A stretch of DNA of 64,000 nt from Kocuria dechangensis (GTDB lineage Bacteria; Actinomycetota; Actinomycetes; Actinomycetales; Micrococcaceae), in contig NZ_BMEQ01000012.1 of the NCBI RefSeq assembly GCF_014636775.1, positions 1 to 64,000 on the forward strand. Direction: 5' to 3'. The translations under genes and the position numbers were made by a program. Each line of letters opens with the position of its first letter. The stretch's first letter is position 1. The notes beneath the pieces are model-generated. The model searched no databases, had not been told where the DNA came from, and saw only the letters and a program-made list of their open reading frames with translations. Positions 26,166-35,527 of the stretch are shown piece after piece.

Positions 26166-26999
26166 ATGCCTTCGTCTCACGCAACGCCCACTCCCCGGAA
26201 CAACGTGCTGTCCCTCTTCGACCTCACCGGCGACACGGCCGTCGTCACGGGCGCCGGCAGCGGCCTCGGCCGGGCCATGGCCGAGGCTCTGGCCGAGGCC
26301 GGGGCCTCCGTCGGCCTGGTGGACATCAGCGTCGACCGCCTGCAGGCCGTGGCGCAGCAGATCACCGCGGACGGCGGGTCGTGCCTGCCGGTTGCCGCGG
26401 ACGTGACCGACCCAGGGTCCATCTCGGCGGCCGTGCGGCGGGTCAAGGAACACTTCGGCAACCTGGATGTGGTGTGTGTCAACGCCGGAATCTCCCGGGG
26501 CCCGGGCTTCCCCGAGGCAGGTGGCACGCTGGTCGGCACCAGCCCCGGGGATTGGGGTGCTGTCATCGACGTCAACCTCCACGGTGCGTTCAACACCTTG
26601 CGCGTCGCCGCCGAGGAGATTTCGAACGGCGGTCGGATCCTGGTGACCGCCTCCACGGCTGGGCTGCGGGCGGACCCCATGGTCGGTTACGCCTACGTCG
26701 GGAGCAAAGCCGCGGTGCTCAACATCGTCCGACAGGCGGCCCTCGAACTGGCTCCGCGCGGCATCCGTGTCAACGCCGTGGCCCCTGGTCCGTTCCGCAC
26801 CAACATCGCTGGTGAGGGAGCCCTGGAAGATCCCGCCCTGGATGCCCAGTGGGCGAAAACGATTCCGTTGGGCCGCATGGCGGAGCCCGAGGAGCTCAAA
26901 GGACTCGTGCTGCTGCTGACCTCCAAAGCGTCCAGCTTCATGACCGGTGGCGCGTACGCCGTCGACGGCGGCGCGCTGGCCCTGTCCCACGCCCACTGA
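26166..26999 (+). CDS. SDR-family dehydrogenase
   Basis: This 277-residue classical short-chain dehydrogenase has the cofactor motif TGAGSGLG near residues 29-36, the NAG motif in VCVNAGIS, and the catalytic Ser and Tyr-x3-Lys in LVTASTAGLRADPMVGYAYVGSKAA. The C-terminal GGAYAVDGGAL is also typical. An Asp in VDIS after the second strand favours NAD. It is the first gene of a run with a sugar-type ABC importer and a zinc alcohol dehydrogenase, so it probably oxidises an imported alcohol or polyol. Confidence 0.88.
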   Translation: MPSSHATPTPRNNVLSLFDLTGDTAVVTGAGSGLGRAMAEALAEAGASVGLVDISVDRLQAVAQQITADGGSCLPVAADVTDPGSISAAVRRVKEHFGNLDVVCVNAGISRGPGFPEAGGTLVGTSPGDWGAVIDVNLHGAFNTLRVAAEEISNGGRILVTASTAGLRADPMVGYAYVGSKAAVLNIVRQAALELAPRGIRVNAVAPGPFRTNIAGEGALEDPALDAQWAKTIPLGRMAEPEELKGLVLLLTSKASSFMTGGAYAVDGGALALSHAH

Positions 27000-27040
27000 C
27001 TTCTGCCACCACGGACCGACGGGATCGGAGCCACACCACC

Positions 27041-28546
27041 ATGGAGCACACGAACGGCCACGTTCTTGAGGCACAGGCCATCAGCAAGCACTTCGACGGC
27101 GTCTTCGCCCTCGACGGCGTGGACCTTCAGATTCGCCCAGGCGAGATCCACGCCCTGCTCGGGGAGAACGGGGCGGGGAAGAGCACCCTGATCAAGGTCC
27201 TCACCGGGGTCTACGCCCCCGACGGCGGGCGCATTCTGCTCGACGGGCGGCCCATCGACATGAGGACCGTCAGCGATGCCCACCACGCCGGGGTGGTGGC
27301 GCTCTATCAGGAGCTGTCCATCGTCCCCAGCATCACCGTCGCCGAGAACATCCTGCTGGGCAACGACATGCCCACCCGGGGCGGCATCGTCGACCGGGCG
27401 CGCCTGCATCGGACCGCCCGGGAACAACTGGAGCGCCTGAATCAGCAGCACATCCCCGTCACCAAGATGGCCGGGCGGCTGACCCCCGTCCAGCAGACCA
27501 TGGTCGCCGTGGCCCGGGCCATTGCGGTCCGAGCACGTGTGCTGATCCTGGATGAACCCACCGCCTCACTCACCGACCACGAGATCCAGGATCTTTTCCG
27601 GGTGCTGCGCACTCTGCGCGAGGAGGGCGTGGCGGTCCTCTACGTCTCACACCGCCTCGAGGAGGTCTTCGCCCTCTGCGACCGGGCCACGATCATGCGC
27701 AACGGCCAGGTCGTGTCCACTTCCGACATCGAGGCGACAAGCATCAACGAGGTCATCTCCACCATGGTGGGACGCAGCACGGACGAACTGTATCCCGCCC
27801 GGGCCAGCGCCACGGGCGAGCCCGTGCTGGAGGTCGAAGGTCTCACCGGCCGGCGCGTGCAAGATGTCTCCCTGCAGGTCCGGGCCGGCGAGGTCCTCGG
27901 CGTCGGGGGCCTGGCCGGTTCCGGCCGCAGCGAGTTGCTCCGCATCCTCGCCGGGGCACAGCGCCGGAGCGGGGGCGAGGTCCGTGTGGCGGGTCGCACC
28001 ATAGAGCACCGCTCGGTGGGCGCGGCGCTCCAGCAGGGCATCGCCCTGGTGCCGGAGGAACGCAGGAGTCAGGGCGTGGTTCTGTCCCAGTCCATCGCGG
28101 AGAACATCGCCGTGGGCAACCTCAGGACCGTCAGCCGGTGGGGTCTGACTAGCGCGTCGCGGGTCAATTCCCTGGCCCGCCGATCCATCGGGGATCTCAA
28201 GATCAAGTGCCGCGGACCCCAGCAGGCCGTGGGCCAGCTCTCAGGCGGCAACCAGCAGAAGGTCGTGCTCGCCAAGTTCTTAGCCAGGAGCCCCGACGTG
28301 CTGCTTCTGGACGAACCGACCCGAGGCATCGATGTGGGGACCAAGGCCGAGATCTACGGACTGATTCGGTCGCTGGCCGCCAGGGGCACGGCTGTGGTCG
28401 TGGTCAGTTCCGAGCTTCCGGAGCTGATCGGGCTGGCGGACCGCATCGTACTCATGCACGAGGGCCGCGTCTCCGGCGAGGTGCCGGCCGACGGGGCCGA
28501 TGAGGAACAACTTCTCCGCTACTGCTACGGAAGGGCAGATCGATGA
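27041..28546 (+). CDS. Sugar-type ABC importer, double ATPase subunit (RbsA/MglA-like)
   Basis: This 501-residue protein carries two ABC cassettes. The first has Walker A GENGAGKST at residues 41-49 and Walker B VLILDEPTASL. The second has a degenerate P-loop in LGVGGLAGSGRSELLR, a signature LSGGNQQKVVLAKFL and VLLLDEPTRGID. This layout is specific to the ribose/galactose/xylose (CUT2) importers. Its stop overlaps the permease start by ATGA. It energises uptake through the permease and the two binding proteins downstream. Confidence 0.92.
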   Translation: MEHTNGHVLEAQAISKHFDGVFALDGVDLQIRPGEIHALLGENGAGKSTLIKVLTGVYAPDGGRILLDGRPIDMRTVSDAHHAGVVALYQELSIVPSITVAENILLGNDMPTRGGIVDRARLHRTAREQLERLNQQHIPVTKMAGRLTPVQQTMVAVARAIAVRARVLILDEPTASLTDHEIQDLFRVLRTLREEGVAVLYVSHRLEEVFALCDRATIMRNGQVVSTSDIEATSINEVISTMVGRSTDELYPARASATGEPVLEVEGLTGRRVQDVSLQVRAGEVLGVGGLAGSGRSELLRILAGAQRRSGGEVRVAGRTIEHRSVGAALQQGIALVPEERRSQGVVLSQSIAENIAVGNLRTVSRWGLTSASRVNSLARRSIGDLKIKCRGPQQAVGQLSGGNQQKVVLAKFLARSPDVLLLDEPTRGIDVGTKAEIYGLIRSLAARGTAVVVVSSELPELIGLADRIVLMHEGRVSGEVPADGADEEQLLRYCYGRADR

Positions 28547-29568
28547 GCACCGCTCAGAAAACACCGCTGGACGAGAACGTCCCGCGCGCAACCGCATCCG
28601 CCCGTACCAGCCATGTGTCCCGGCACTCAGCCTCGGCACTGCAACTCCTCAAATCCGGGGGAACTGTCCTGGGCTTCCTGCTATTGCTGGCGGCTTTCGG
28701 CGTGCTGCGCCCCGAGACCTTCCTGAGCCTGGGGAACATGCGCAACGTACTGGAGCAGGTGGCGATCCTGGCCATCATCGCGGCGGTACAGACCGTGGTG
28801 ATGGTGGTCGGCGGCTTCGACCTCTCGGTCGGCGCCACCGCCTCCCTGTCCGGGGCGGTGGTCGCCCAGCTCATGGTCAACGGAGCCAACACGCTCACCG
28901 CCGTGGCGGCCGCGCTGGCCGTGGGCGTGCTGGTGGGTGCCGTCAACGGCTATCTGGTGGCCTATCTGAAGCTCTCACCCTTCGTGGCCACGCTGGCGAC
29001 CATGACTTCGGTCTCGGGCATGGCCTTCATCGTCACGGATGGCACCACCCTGTACGGCCTTCCGGAGGGCTTCCTCGGGCTGGGCCAGGGCCGGTGGCTC
29101 GGCCTCCCGGTTCCCGTCTTCGTCGCCGTCGGAGTGGCTTTGATCGTGTGGTTCGTCCTGCACTCCACCACCCTTGGACGACGCTGGCACGCCGTGGGCG
29201 GCAACGACGAGGTCGCCAAACTCAGCGGCGTGAACGTCGACCGCATGCGGTTCACCGCCTTCGTCGTGGCCGGGCTCGGTTCCTCCCTGGCCGGCCTCGT
29301 ACTGACCAGTCGCCTGGCCAGCGCGACCGCCACGAGCGGGGATCCATACATGCTGCTCGCCATCGCCGCCGTCTTCCTCGGCATGACGGTCTCCCGCGAG
29401 GGAGTCGCCAACATCGTGGGGACGCTGGTCGGCGTCGGCATCCTCGGTGTGCTCAGCAACGGCTTGAACATCCTCGGTGTGAGCACCTACGTCCAGCAGT
29501 TCCTGACCGGGCTGATCATCGTCGCCGCCGTCGCCTTCTCCCGGCTCAGCCACAAGCGCACTTCCTGA
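28543..29568 (+). CDS. Sugar-type ABC importer, permease (RbsC-like)
   Basis: This 341-residue integral membrane protein has about nine or ten hydrophobic segments starting near residue 35. It includes the family motif VVMVVGGFDLSVGATASLSGAVVAQLM near residue 85, and a conserved GRRWHAVGGNDEVAKLSGV cytoplasmic loop. Both are hallmarks of CUT2 permeases. It starts four bases inside the ATPase gene and is followed 58 bases later by the first binding protein. Confidence 0.92.
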   Translation: MSTAQKTPLDENVPRATASARTSHVSRHSASALQLLKSGGTVLGFLLLLAAFGVLRPETFLSLGNMRNVLEQVAILAIIAAVQTVVMVVGGFDLSVGATASLSGAVVAQLMVNGANTLTAVAAALAVGVLVGAVNGYLVAYLKLSPFVATLATMTSVSGMAFIVTDGTTLYGLPEGFLGLGQGRWLGLPVPVFVAVGVALIVWFVLHSTTLGRRWHAVGGNDEVAKLSGVNVDRMRFTAFVVAGLGSSLAGLVLTSRLASATATSGDPYMLLAIAAVFLGMTVSREGVANIVGTLVGVGILGVLSNGLNILGVSTYVQQFLTGLIIVAAVAFSRLSHKRTS

Positions 29569-29626
29569 CTGCCCGACAGGCACCCACCACCACACGCACC
29601 AACCAGCGACACAAGGGGACAATCCT

Positions 29627-30592
29627 GTGAAAAGACTCATCGCCGCCCTGGGGCTCCTCGCAGCCCTGCTCCTCACCGGTTGCAGCGGCTCGAACGCAGA
29701 GAGTGCCACGTCCGGGGGCGGCACACCGGAGCAGCCGGAGGTGGCCGTCATCACCGGTTCATACGGCACTCCTGCGGCCAAGTACGCGATCGACGCCTTC
29801 GAAGAGCTCGGCACCGGCAAGGGCTGGAAGGTCACCGTCTCGGACACGGACTTCGATTTCAACCAGGTCAACTCGCTGATGCAGGACGCAGCCCTGCGGA
29901 AGGTCGACGCCATCGTCCTCGGCTTCCCGACCCCCGAGCAGATCACTGTGGGCCTCAAGGCCGCCAACGATGCCGAGGTTCCTGTGTACGTGATCGACGG
30001 TGGCACCGCGCCGATGGAGGGAGTCACGCTCAACGTCACCAGCGATTCCGGACAACTGGCCGAGATCAGCGCCCAGGCGCTCCTCGACGCCATGGGCGGG
30101 CCCGGCAAGGTGCTGGTCATCGGGCACGACCCCCACCCGGGGATCCGGCTGCGCACTGCCGAAGCGATCGAGTACCTGGAGGCGGCCGGCGCGCAGATCG
30201 TGGACGTCAAGCAGGTGCGCGAGCCGGCCTCGTCCCAGGGCGAAGCGCTGAACTTCACCAACGACTTCCTCCAGGCCCACCAGGACCAGGACGACCTCGA
30301 CGGCGTGTGGGCCGGCTGGGACGCCGCGGCCATGGGTGTGGTCCAGTCGCTGAACTCAGCCGGTCGCACCGAGGTGCCCGTCACCGGTATCGACGCCACC
30401 GACCAGGCCGTGGCGGAGATCAAGAAGGACGGGCCCTTCACCGCCACCGTCTTCCAGGACTGGGACGCCATCGTGGGCCGTCTCGCCGAGGTCATGGAGG
30501 CCGACTTCGCCGGCACAGATCCCGGGACCAATTTCGAGGAGAAGCCCGGCGTCCTCGTCACCGAGGACAACGCCGAGACTTTCAACCCCTGA
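29627..30592 (+). CDS. ABC substrate-binding lipoprotein, first copy
   Basis: This 321-residue lipoprotein has lipobox LLTGC with Cys19. The mature part is a RbsB-like periplasmic-binding fold, with PEVAVITGSYGTPAAKYAID and AIVLGFPTPEQITVGLKAANDAEVPVYVIDGG. It is clearly paralogous to the next gene, of identical length. Both retain the pattern VIGHDPHPGIRLRTAEAI / LIGWDSHPGIRARTVVAE. Two binding proteins for one permease usually broaden or tune ligand range. The ligand is not identifiable. Confidence 0.9.
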   Translation: MKRLIAALGLLAALLLTGCSGSNAESATSGGGTPEQPEVAVITGSYGTPAAKYAIDAFEELGTGKGWKVTVSDTDFDFNQVNSLMQDAALRKVDAIVLGFPTPEQITVGLKAANDAEVPVYVIDGGTAPMEGVTLNVTSDSGQLAEISAQALLDAMGGPGKVLVIGHDPHPGIRLRTAEAIEYLEAAGAQIVDVKQVREPASSQGEALNFTNDFLQAHQDQDDLDGVWAGWDAAAMGVVQSLNSAGRTEVPVTGIDATDQAVAEIKKDGPFTATVFQDWDAIVGRLAEVMEADFAGTDPGTNFEEKPGVLVTEDNAETFNP

Positions 30593-30642
30593 TCGACCAC
30601 GGTCCAGGCCCACCATCCACCACCAGCAGAGGAACACCACCC

Positions 30643-31608
30643 ATGCGCATCAACAAGATGTTCGCCCTCGCCGCCACGGCCCTCACGGGGACGCTCACCC
30701 TCACCGGCTGCGGCGGCGACGCCGCGGAATCGGCAGCCGACAGCGGCGACACGCCGCAGGTCGCAGTCTTTACGGCCTCCTACGCCACTCCCGCCGTAAA
30801 GCTGGGCGTGGACATGTTCGAGGACCAGGCCACCGAGAAGGGGTGGGAGGTCTCCGTCTCGGACAGCGCCAACGACTACAACAAGCTCAACGCCCAGGTC
30901 CAGGACGCCATCTCCCGCGACGTGGACGCCATCGTCATGGGCTACACCTCCCAGGAGAAGGCCAGCCTCGGCATCAGGGCCGCCAACGAGGCGGACATCC
31001 CCGTCTTCGCCATCGACGCCGGGGTCGAGCCCTGGGACCAGTACACGCTCAACGTGACCAGCGACAACACTCAGCTCGCCACAGACAGCGCCCAGGCGAT
31101 CATCGAAGCCAACCCCGACGGCGGCCAGGTCCTGCTCATCGGCTGGGACTCCCACCCGGGCATCCGAGCCCGCACGGTCGTCGCCGAGCAGCTCTTCGCG
31201 GAGAACGGCTTCGAGGTAGTGGGCAACCACCAGATCCAATCTCCAGCCGCCGCCCAGGAGGAGGCCCTGACCTACGTGCAGGACTATCTCCAAGCCCACC
31301 CGGGCCAGGATGCGCCGGAGGGTGTCTGGGCAGGCTTCGATGCCGCCGGCCTGGGCGCCACCCAGGCGATCGAGTCGGCCGGCGCCCAGGACGTCGTTGT
31401 CGCCAGCATGAACGGCGACGACTTCGCGATCGAGGAGATCAAGAAGGACGGCCCCTTCGTCGCGACCGTCCTGCAGGACTGGCCCACGATCATCGGCAAG
31501 GTGGTCACCTCCATGGACACCTACTTCACCGACGGTTCCCGCCCCGAGACGAACCACGTCGAGGTCCCGGGCACACCGATCACCCGTGAGAACGCCTCCC
31601 AGTACTGA
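30643..31608 (+). CDS. ABC substrate-binding lipoprotein, second copy
   Basis: This 321-residue lipoprotein has lipobox LTGC with Cys23. I start at ATG 30643, preceded by AGAGGAA, and not in the longer upstream frame, which runs through the first copy. The body aligns with the first copy throughout, for example PQVAVFTASYATPAVKLGVDMFEDQ and GVWAGFDAAGLGATQAI. Divergence is substantial, so the duplication is old. A terminator-like hairpin follows its stop. Confidence 0.9.
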   Translation: MRINKMFALAATALTGTLTLTGCGGDAAESAADSGDTPQVAVFTASYATPAVKLGVDMFEDQATEKGWEVSVSDSANDYNKLNAQVQDAISRDVDAIVMGYTSQEKASLGIRAANEADIPVFAIDAGVEPWDQYTLNVTSDNTQLATDSAQAIIEANPDGGQVLLIGWDSHPGIRARTVVAEQLFAENGFEVVGNHQIQSPAAAQEEALTYVQDYLQAHPGQDAPEGVWAGFDAAGLGATQAIESAGAQDVVVASMNGDDFAIEEIKKDGPFVATVLQDWPTIIGKVVTSMDTYFTDGSRPETNHVEVPGTPITRENASQY

Positions 31609-31617
31609 GACGGCCCC

Positions 31618-31655
31618 GGGCGGGCAGTCGGGGCCCGTGCCCTGACTGCCCGCCC
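31618..31655 (+). terminator. Hairpin after the second binding-protein gene
   Basis: GGGCGGGCAGTC (31618-31629) pairs with GACTGCCCGCCC (31644-31655) around a 14-base loop. It lies ten bases past the stop and before the alcohol dehydrogenase, and could attenuate transcription into that gene. Confidence 0.6.
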
Positions 31656-31742
31656 CGCCACTCCCCTCCCCCAACACCACGGACGAAGATCCGCTCCAGC
31701 CCATCCCGAGCAGCATGGAACATCCAGGAAAAGAGGCCCGTC

Positions 31743-32813
31743 ATGATCGTGCAGGCGGCAGTCATCACCGAACCCGGGATCGTCACCACAGGCCCTGCCG
31801 AAGGCGCCTCTTCCCCCGTACAGGAGCCGCCGCCGGGATGGGTGGCTCTGCGCCCCACGGCCGTGGGCATCTGTGGGTCGGACATCCATTACTTCCACGG
31901 CGACATCGGCGCACTGACCGGGGAGAGCGACTGGTATCCCCGGATCCCCGGCCACGAGGTCTCCGGGATCATCGAGTCGATCGGCCCCGACGTGACCGAT
32001 GAGCGGCTGCGCCCCGGCGCGCTCGTGGCGGTGTGGCCGCTGGAGACGTGCGGGCGCTGCTACCCCTGTCTGCGGGGCAAGGAAAATGCGTGCAGCGCCA
32101 TCCGCATCCTGGGCGTGCACCGCGACGGCGGGATGGCGACCCGGGTGCTCGCCTCGGCCTCATCGGTCTTCCCTGTGCAGGACCTGCCGCCCGAGTCCGC
32201 CGCCTTCGTGGAACCGATGTCCGTGGCGATCCACGCTCTGTCCCAGGCCGGTCTGCGGGAAGGCCGCGCAGAGGGTGTGCACCTGCTCGTGCTCGGCGGC
32301 GGGCCGATCGGTCAAGCAGCGCTCCTCGCCGCCACCACATGGGGTGCGACGGTCGCAGTCCTTGACCCCAAACCGGACCGGTGGGCCACCGCCGAACGGC
32401 TGGGTGCCGTCCTGGCACTGGACCCGGAGGCTCCGGACACCATCACCCGGATCCGCGGGTGGGGCGAGGGCGTCGGCCCGGACATCGTGGTCGACACCAC
32501 GGGCGTCCCCTCCGTCCTGCAGCTTGCCGCCGAGCTCGTGGCCCCGACCGGGACGGTAGTGGCGGTCGGGCTCACCGGCCGTTCGGCTCCCTTCTCCCCC
32601 GGGATCCTCCCGGAGAAGGAGATCACGGTGGTGGGTTCCAGCTGCGCCGCCCGTGCTGACTTCGCCGCGGCCGTCCGACTTGTGCACTCTCGCCCAGACG
32701 CAGTCGCCTCCCTGATCTCCCACGTCCTGCCGCTCCATCGCGTCGCCGAGGCATTCGATCTTGCCCAGCGCTCCGACGCCGGGACGATGAAGGTCATGGT
32801 GAGCGTGCCCTGA
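31743..32813 (+). CDS. Zinc-dependent alcohol/polyol dehydrogenase
   Basis: This 356-residue medium-chain dehydrogenase has the catalytic zinc region GICGSDIHYFHG and PGHEVSG. The structural zinc cysteines are in CGRCYPCLRGKENAC, and the nucleotide-binding motif is LVLGGGPIGQAALLAA. GICGSDIHYF is typical of sorbitol/xylitol and threonine dehydrogenase relatives, so a polyol substrate is plausible. It ends 14 bases from the convergent AraC regulator. With the SDR at 26166 it may give two sequential oxidations of an imported polyol. Confidence 0.88.
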   Translation: MIVQAAVITEPGIVTTGPAEGASSPVQEPPPGWVALRPTAVGICGSDIHYFHGDIGALTGESDWYPRIPGHEVSGIIESIGPDVTDERLRPGALVAVWPLETCGRCYPCLRGKENACSAIRILGVHRDGGMATRVLASASSVFPVQDLPPESAAFVEPMSVAIHALSQAGLREGRAEGVHLLVLGGGPIGQAALLAATTWGATVAVLDPKPDRWATAERLGAVLALDPEAPDTITRIRGWGEGVGPDIVVDTTGVPSVLQLAAELVAPTGTVVAVGLTGRSAPFSPGILPEKEITVVGSSCAARADFAAAVRLVHSRPDAVASLISHVLPLHRVAEAFDLAQRSDAGTMKVMVSVP

Positions 32814-32827
32814 TCGGGCGAGCCGAG

Positions 32828-33799
32828 CTACCCGAGACCCCCACCGGACAGCATGCTGCGCCGATAGCCGGCGGGGGTCTCTCCGGTGGCTTTCTTGAAC
32901 GTCTGGCCGAAGTGGGAGATGTTCGTGAAACCCCAACGCCGGGCGATGCTGTCGACGGACGCGGTGTGATAGCGGAGGTCGGCGAGGTCCTCGCGGACGC
33001 GCTGAAGGCGCACCTCCCGGATGTGGGAGGCCACGGTGGTGTCGGTCCGCTGAAAGAGGACGTGGAGGTATCGGGTGGAGATGAAGTTGGCGGCGGCCAC
33101 CTGCTGGGGACTCAGCTCGGGATCCCCCAGGTGGTCGTCGATGTAGCGCAGGCACTTGTTCAGGAGCACCTCGGACGCCTCACCCGCCTCGCGGTGGTCC
33201 AGCTGCTCGTGGAGCATCTGCTCGACCAGGCCGATGACGTTGTGGGCGACTCGGCCCGGGTTCCTGGGGGGCCCCGTGCGGACACCGGCCCCCAGGTTCT
33301 CGAGCATGCCCCAGACCGCCGGTCCGAGACCTCGGCCCCCGTCGAAGGACGTCGCCGTGATCTCACGGACGCTGTCCGCGCCGTCCCGGCAGTGGGCCAT
33401 GGGAAACTTGATGCACAACGAGCGGTAGTCATCGGAACCCACCAGCGCAACAGGCCGGGAGGAGTCGTAGACGGCGAACTGCCCCGGGGAGATTTTCGTC
33501 CGCCGGCCGTCCTGCTCGAGATGGAGCGTGCCCGAGCGCTGGAAGGAGACCACCAGCTCGGGCCGCTCGACCTCGGACACGTGCACCACGGAACGGTGGG
33601 CGGCGTGCATCTGGCACGCCATCTCAATGAAGCTCAGCTCAGACAGCCTGCTGCTGCGAATTGTGCCCGAGAATTCCTCCCGCCGCGACAAATCCATCTC
33701 GAACGGCAACAAGGAGCCAGTCACCAGGAAACGCCACGAAGCGCCTCCGACGGCGGACTCCGCCACAGGATCCTTTGTCCGTACCACGATGTACTCCAC
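32828..33799 (-). CDS. AraC-family regulator with AraC-binding-like domain
   Basis: This 323-residue protein has an N-terminal sensing domain with SFIEMACQMHAAHRSVVHVSEVERPELVVSFQRSGTLHLEQDGR. The C-terminal double helix-turn-helix contains LSPQQVAAANFISTRYLHVLFQ and VDSIARRWGFTNISHFGQTFKKATGETPAGYRRSM. The layout resembles FeaR/PobC-type regulators of aromatic pathways. It lies in the middle of the four promoters that share the TGTGA-N6-TCACA box, so it is a candidate regulator for them. This link is inferred only from position. Confidence 0.87.
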   Translation of the reverse strand: MEYIVVRTKDPVAESAVGGASWRFLVTGSLLPFEMDLSRREEFSGTIRSSRLSELSFIEMACQMHAAHRSVVHVSEVERPELVVSFQRSGTLHLEQDGRRTKISPGQFAVYDSSRPVALVGSDDYRSLCIKFPMAHCRDGADSVREITATSFDGGRGLGPAVWGMLENLGAGVRTGPPRNPGRVAHNVIGLVEQMLHEQLDHREAGEASEVLLNKCLRYIDDHLGDPELSPQQVAAANFISTRYLHVLFQRTDTTVASHIREVRLQRVREDLADLRYHTASVDSIARRWGFTNISHFGQTFKKATGETPAGYRRSMLSGGGLG

Positions 33800-33943
33800 C
33801 CCCGCCGGACGGCTTGCCGCCCGGATCTGCTCGATAACTATGTAGATAGTGTGTTTTGTGTCACTCCACCTTGCGGAGAGGTGGTGCGCATGTCAACGTC
33901 CGCTTCCGTCTGTGACGGGTGCATGTCCTGTGAAGAACACCTC

Positions 33944-35215
33944 CTACAACCGGATGGCCGGCACGGCGGCGCGCACTCGAGCGGCGTCGAGCCGGATGTG
34001 CTCGGGCGTCAGCTCGTCCAGGGTCCGAACACCCATCAGCGACATGGTCCGGCGCATCTGCCCCTCGAGGAGCTCCAGGGTGCGCCGGACGCCCTCGAGA
34101 CCCCCGGCCATGAGCCCATAGAGGTAAGCCCGGCCCACAAGGGTGAAATCCGCGCCCAGCGCGAGGGCTGCCACGACGTCCCCGCCATGCATGATGCCCG
34201 TGTCGAGGATGATGGTCGTGCTTCCACCGAGCCGCTCGGCCACCTCGGGCAGCAGTTGGAGCGGAACGGGTGCCCGGTCCAGCTGTCGGCCTCCGTGGTT
34301 GCTGAGAACGATGCCGTCCGCTCCGTGGTCCACGGCACGCACGGCGTCGTCGACGGACTGGATCCCCTTCACCACCAGCTTTCCGGGCCACTGCTGCCGC
34401 AACCAGTCGAGGTCCTCCAGGGTGAGCGTGGGGTCGAACATCGAGCTCATCAGCTCGGAGACGGTCCCGGAAAATCGGGAGAGAGACGCGAAGCTGAGCG
34501 GCTCCCGGGTGAGGAAGTCGAACCACCACTCTGGTCGCAGGGATGCATCCAGGATGGTTGACAGCCCCAGGGCCGGCGGGATGCTCATGCCGTTGCGGAC
34601 ATCACGCAGCCTGTCGCCGCCCACGGCGGTGTCCACGGTGACGGCCAGCGTCCGATAGCCGGCGGCAGCGGCGCGGTGCACAAGCTCCGTCGACCGTTCC
34701 CTGTCGGTCCACAGGTACAGCTGGAACCAGTTGTCGCCTTCGGGAGCCACTGCGGCCACATCCTCCAGGGAGGCCGTGCCCATGGTGGAGAGGGTGAAGG
34801 GGATGCCGTACTCGGCCGCCGCGCGCGCGCCGGCATACTCCCCTTCCGACTGCATCATCCTGGTGAACCCGGTCGGGGCGATCCCCACGGGCATCCGCGC
34901 CGTTCGACCGAAAATCGGGGCGCAGAGATCGATCTCCTGGACGTCGCGCAGTACCCCGGGGCGGAACTCGAGGTCCCTGAACGCCGCGCGAGCCCGGGCG
35001 AGTGAGATCTCAGCATCGGCCGCCCCGTCAACGTAATCGAACGGTGCCCGCGGCGTCCGGCGCTTGGCCATGGCGCGCAGGTCCCAGATGTCGGCGGCCC
35101 GACGCAGGCGCTCCTCCCGTCGCAGGGCGGGGCCGCGGAAGCGGACCAGGGGGGCGAAGTCCTGCACTCGGGGCACCCTCCGCCTCAGGGCGTCGGGCGT
35201 GCTGGCTGCGCTCAT
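33944..35215 (-). CDS. FMN-dependent alpha-hydroxyacid oxidase/dehydrogenase
   Basis: This 423-residue member of the lactate dehydrogenase/mandelate oxidase family has [57 protein letters not shown] and the signature [15 protein letters not shown] carrying the catalytic His and substrate Arg. [34 protein letters not shown] completes the FMN phosphate site. ATG 35215 has GAGGGAG upstream; ATG 35233 is an alternative. It would oxidise lactate, mandelate or a similar 2-hydroxyacid. It is transcribed from a box-bearing promoter at 35256-35279. Confidence 0.88.
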   Translation of the reverse strand: MSAASTPDALRRRVPRVQDFAPLVRFRGPALRREERLRRAADIWDLRAMAKRRTPRAPFDYVDGAADAEISLARARAAFRDLEFRPGVLRDVQEIDLCAPIFGRTARMPVGIAPTGFTRMMQSEGEYAGARAAAEYGIPFTLSTMGTASLEDVAAVAPEGDNWFQLYLWTDRERSTELVHRAAAAGYRTLAVTVDTAVGGDRLRDVRNGMSIPPALGLSTILDASLRPEWWFDFLTREPLSFASLSRFSGTVSELMSSMFDPTLTLEDLDWLRQQWPGKLVVKGIQSVDDAVRAVDHGADGIVLSNHGGRQLDRAPVPLQLLPEVAERLGGSTTIILDTGIMHGGDVVAALALGADFTLVGRAYLYGLMAGGLEGVRRTLELLEGQMRRTMSLMGVRTLDELTPEHIRLDAARVRAAVPAIRL

Positions 35216-35255
35216 GGATGCTCCCTCACTCATTACCGGCTCTCGGCAGGTCCAC

Positions 35256-35279
35256 AGCATAGGTGTGACACAGGACACA
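35256..35279 (-). promoter_or_regulatory. TGTG-N6-TCACA promoter for the hydroxyacid oxidase
   Basis: On the minus strand the 16-mer TGTGTCCTGTGTCACA (35279 to 35264) is followed after one base by CTATGCT, about 40 bases before the ATG at 35215. The spacing is the same as in the three plus-strand promoters. Confidence 0.55.
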
Positions 35280-35402
35280 TTTACCTCGCGGGAGCGCACC
35301 GCTTTGTCGTTTCCGCGCACGGCGCGCGTGACCGCTTCACCCCGGATGCCGACGAGGACGCACTGCACGGCATCGACAATCCGGTGCGCCCGGGCGAGAT
35401 GT

Positions 35403-35426
35403 GTGTGATCCACAGCACAGCTAGCG
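35403..35426 (+). promoter_or_regulatory. TGTGA-N6-CACA promoter for the ring-cleavage gene
   Basis: TGTGATCCACAGCACA (35403-35418) is followed after one base by CTAGCGT (35420-35426), about 100 bases before the dioxygenase ATG. It begins 124 bases to the right of the minus-strand box, forming a divergent promoter region. Confidence 0.55.
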
Positions 35427-35527
35427 TCTGGGTCACACCACACGGACCCCGCCGATCAGCGGCTGGCGCAGATTTGCGGGGGCAGCTGTGGTCCCCAGAA
35501 CGTCTACTCGACAAGGACGACATCCCC

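Noticed and set aside
28975-31716. Leftward open frame of 913 codons
   Set aside because: It is antisense to the permease and the two binding-protein genes, which have clear motifs, lipoboxes and ribosome sites.
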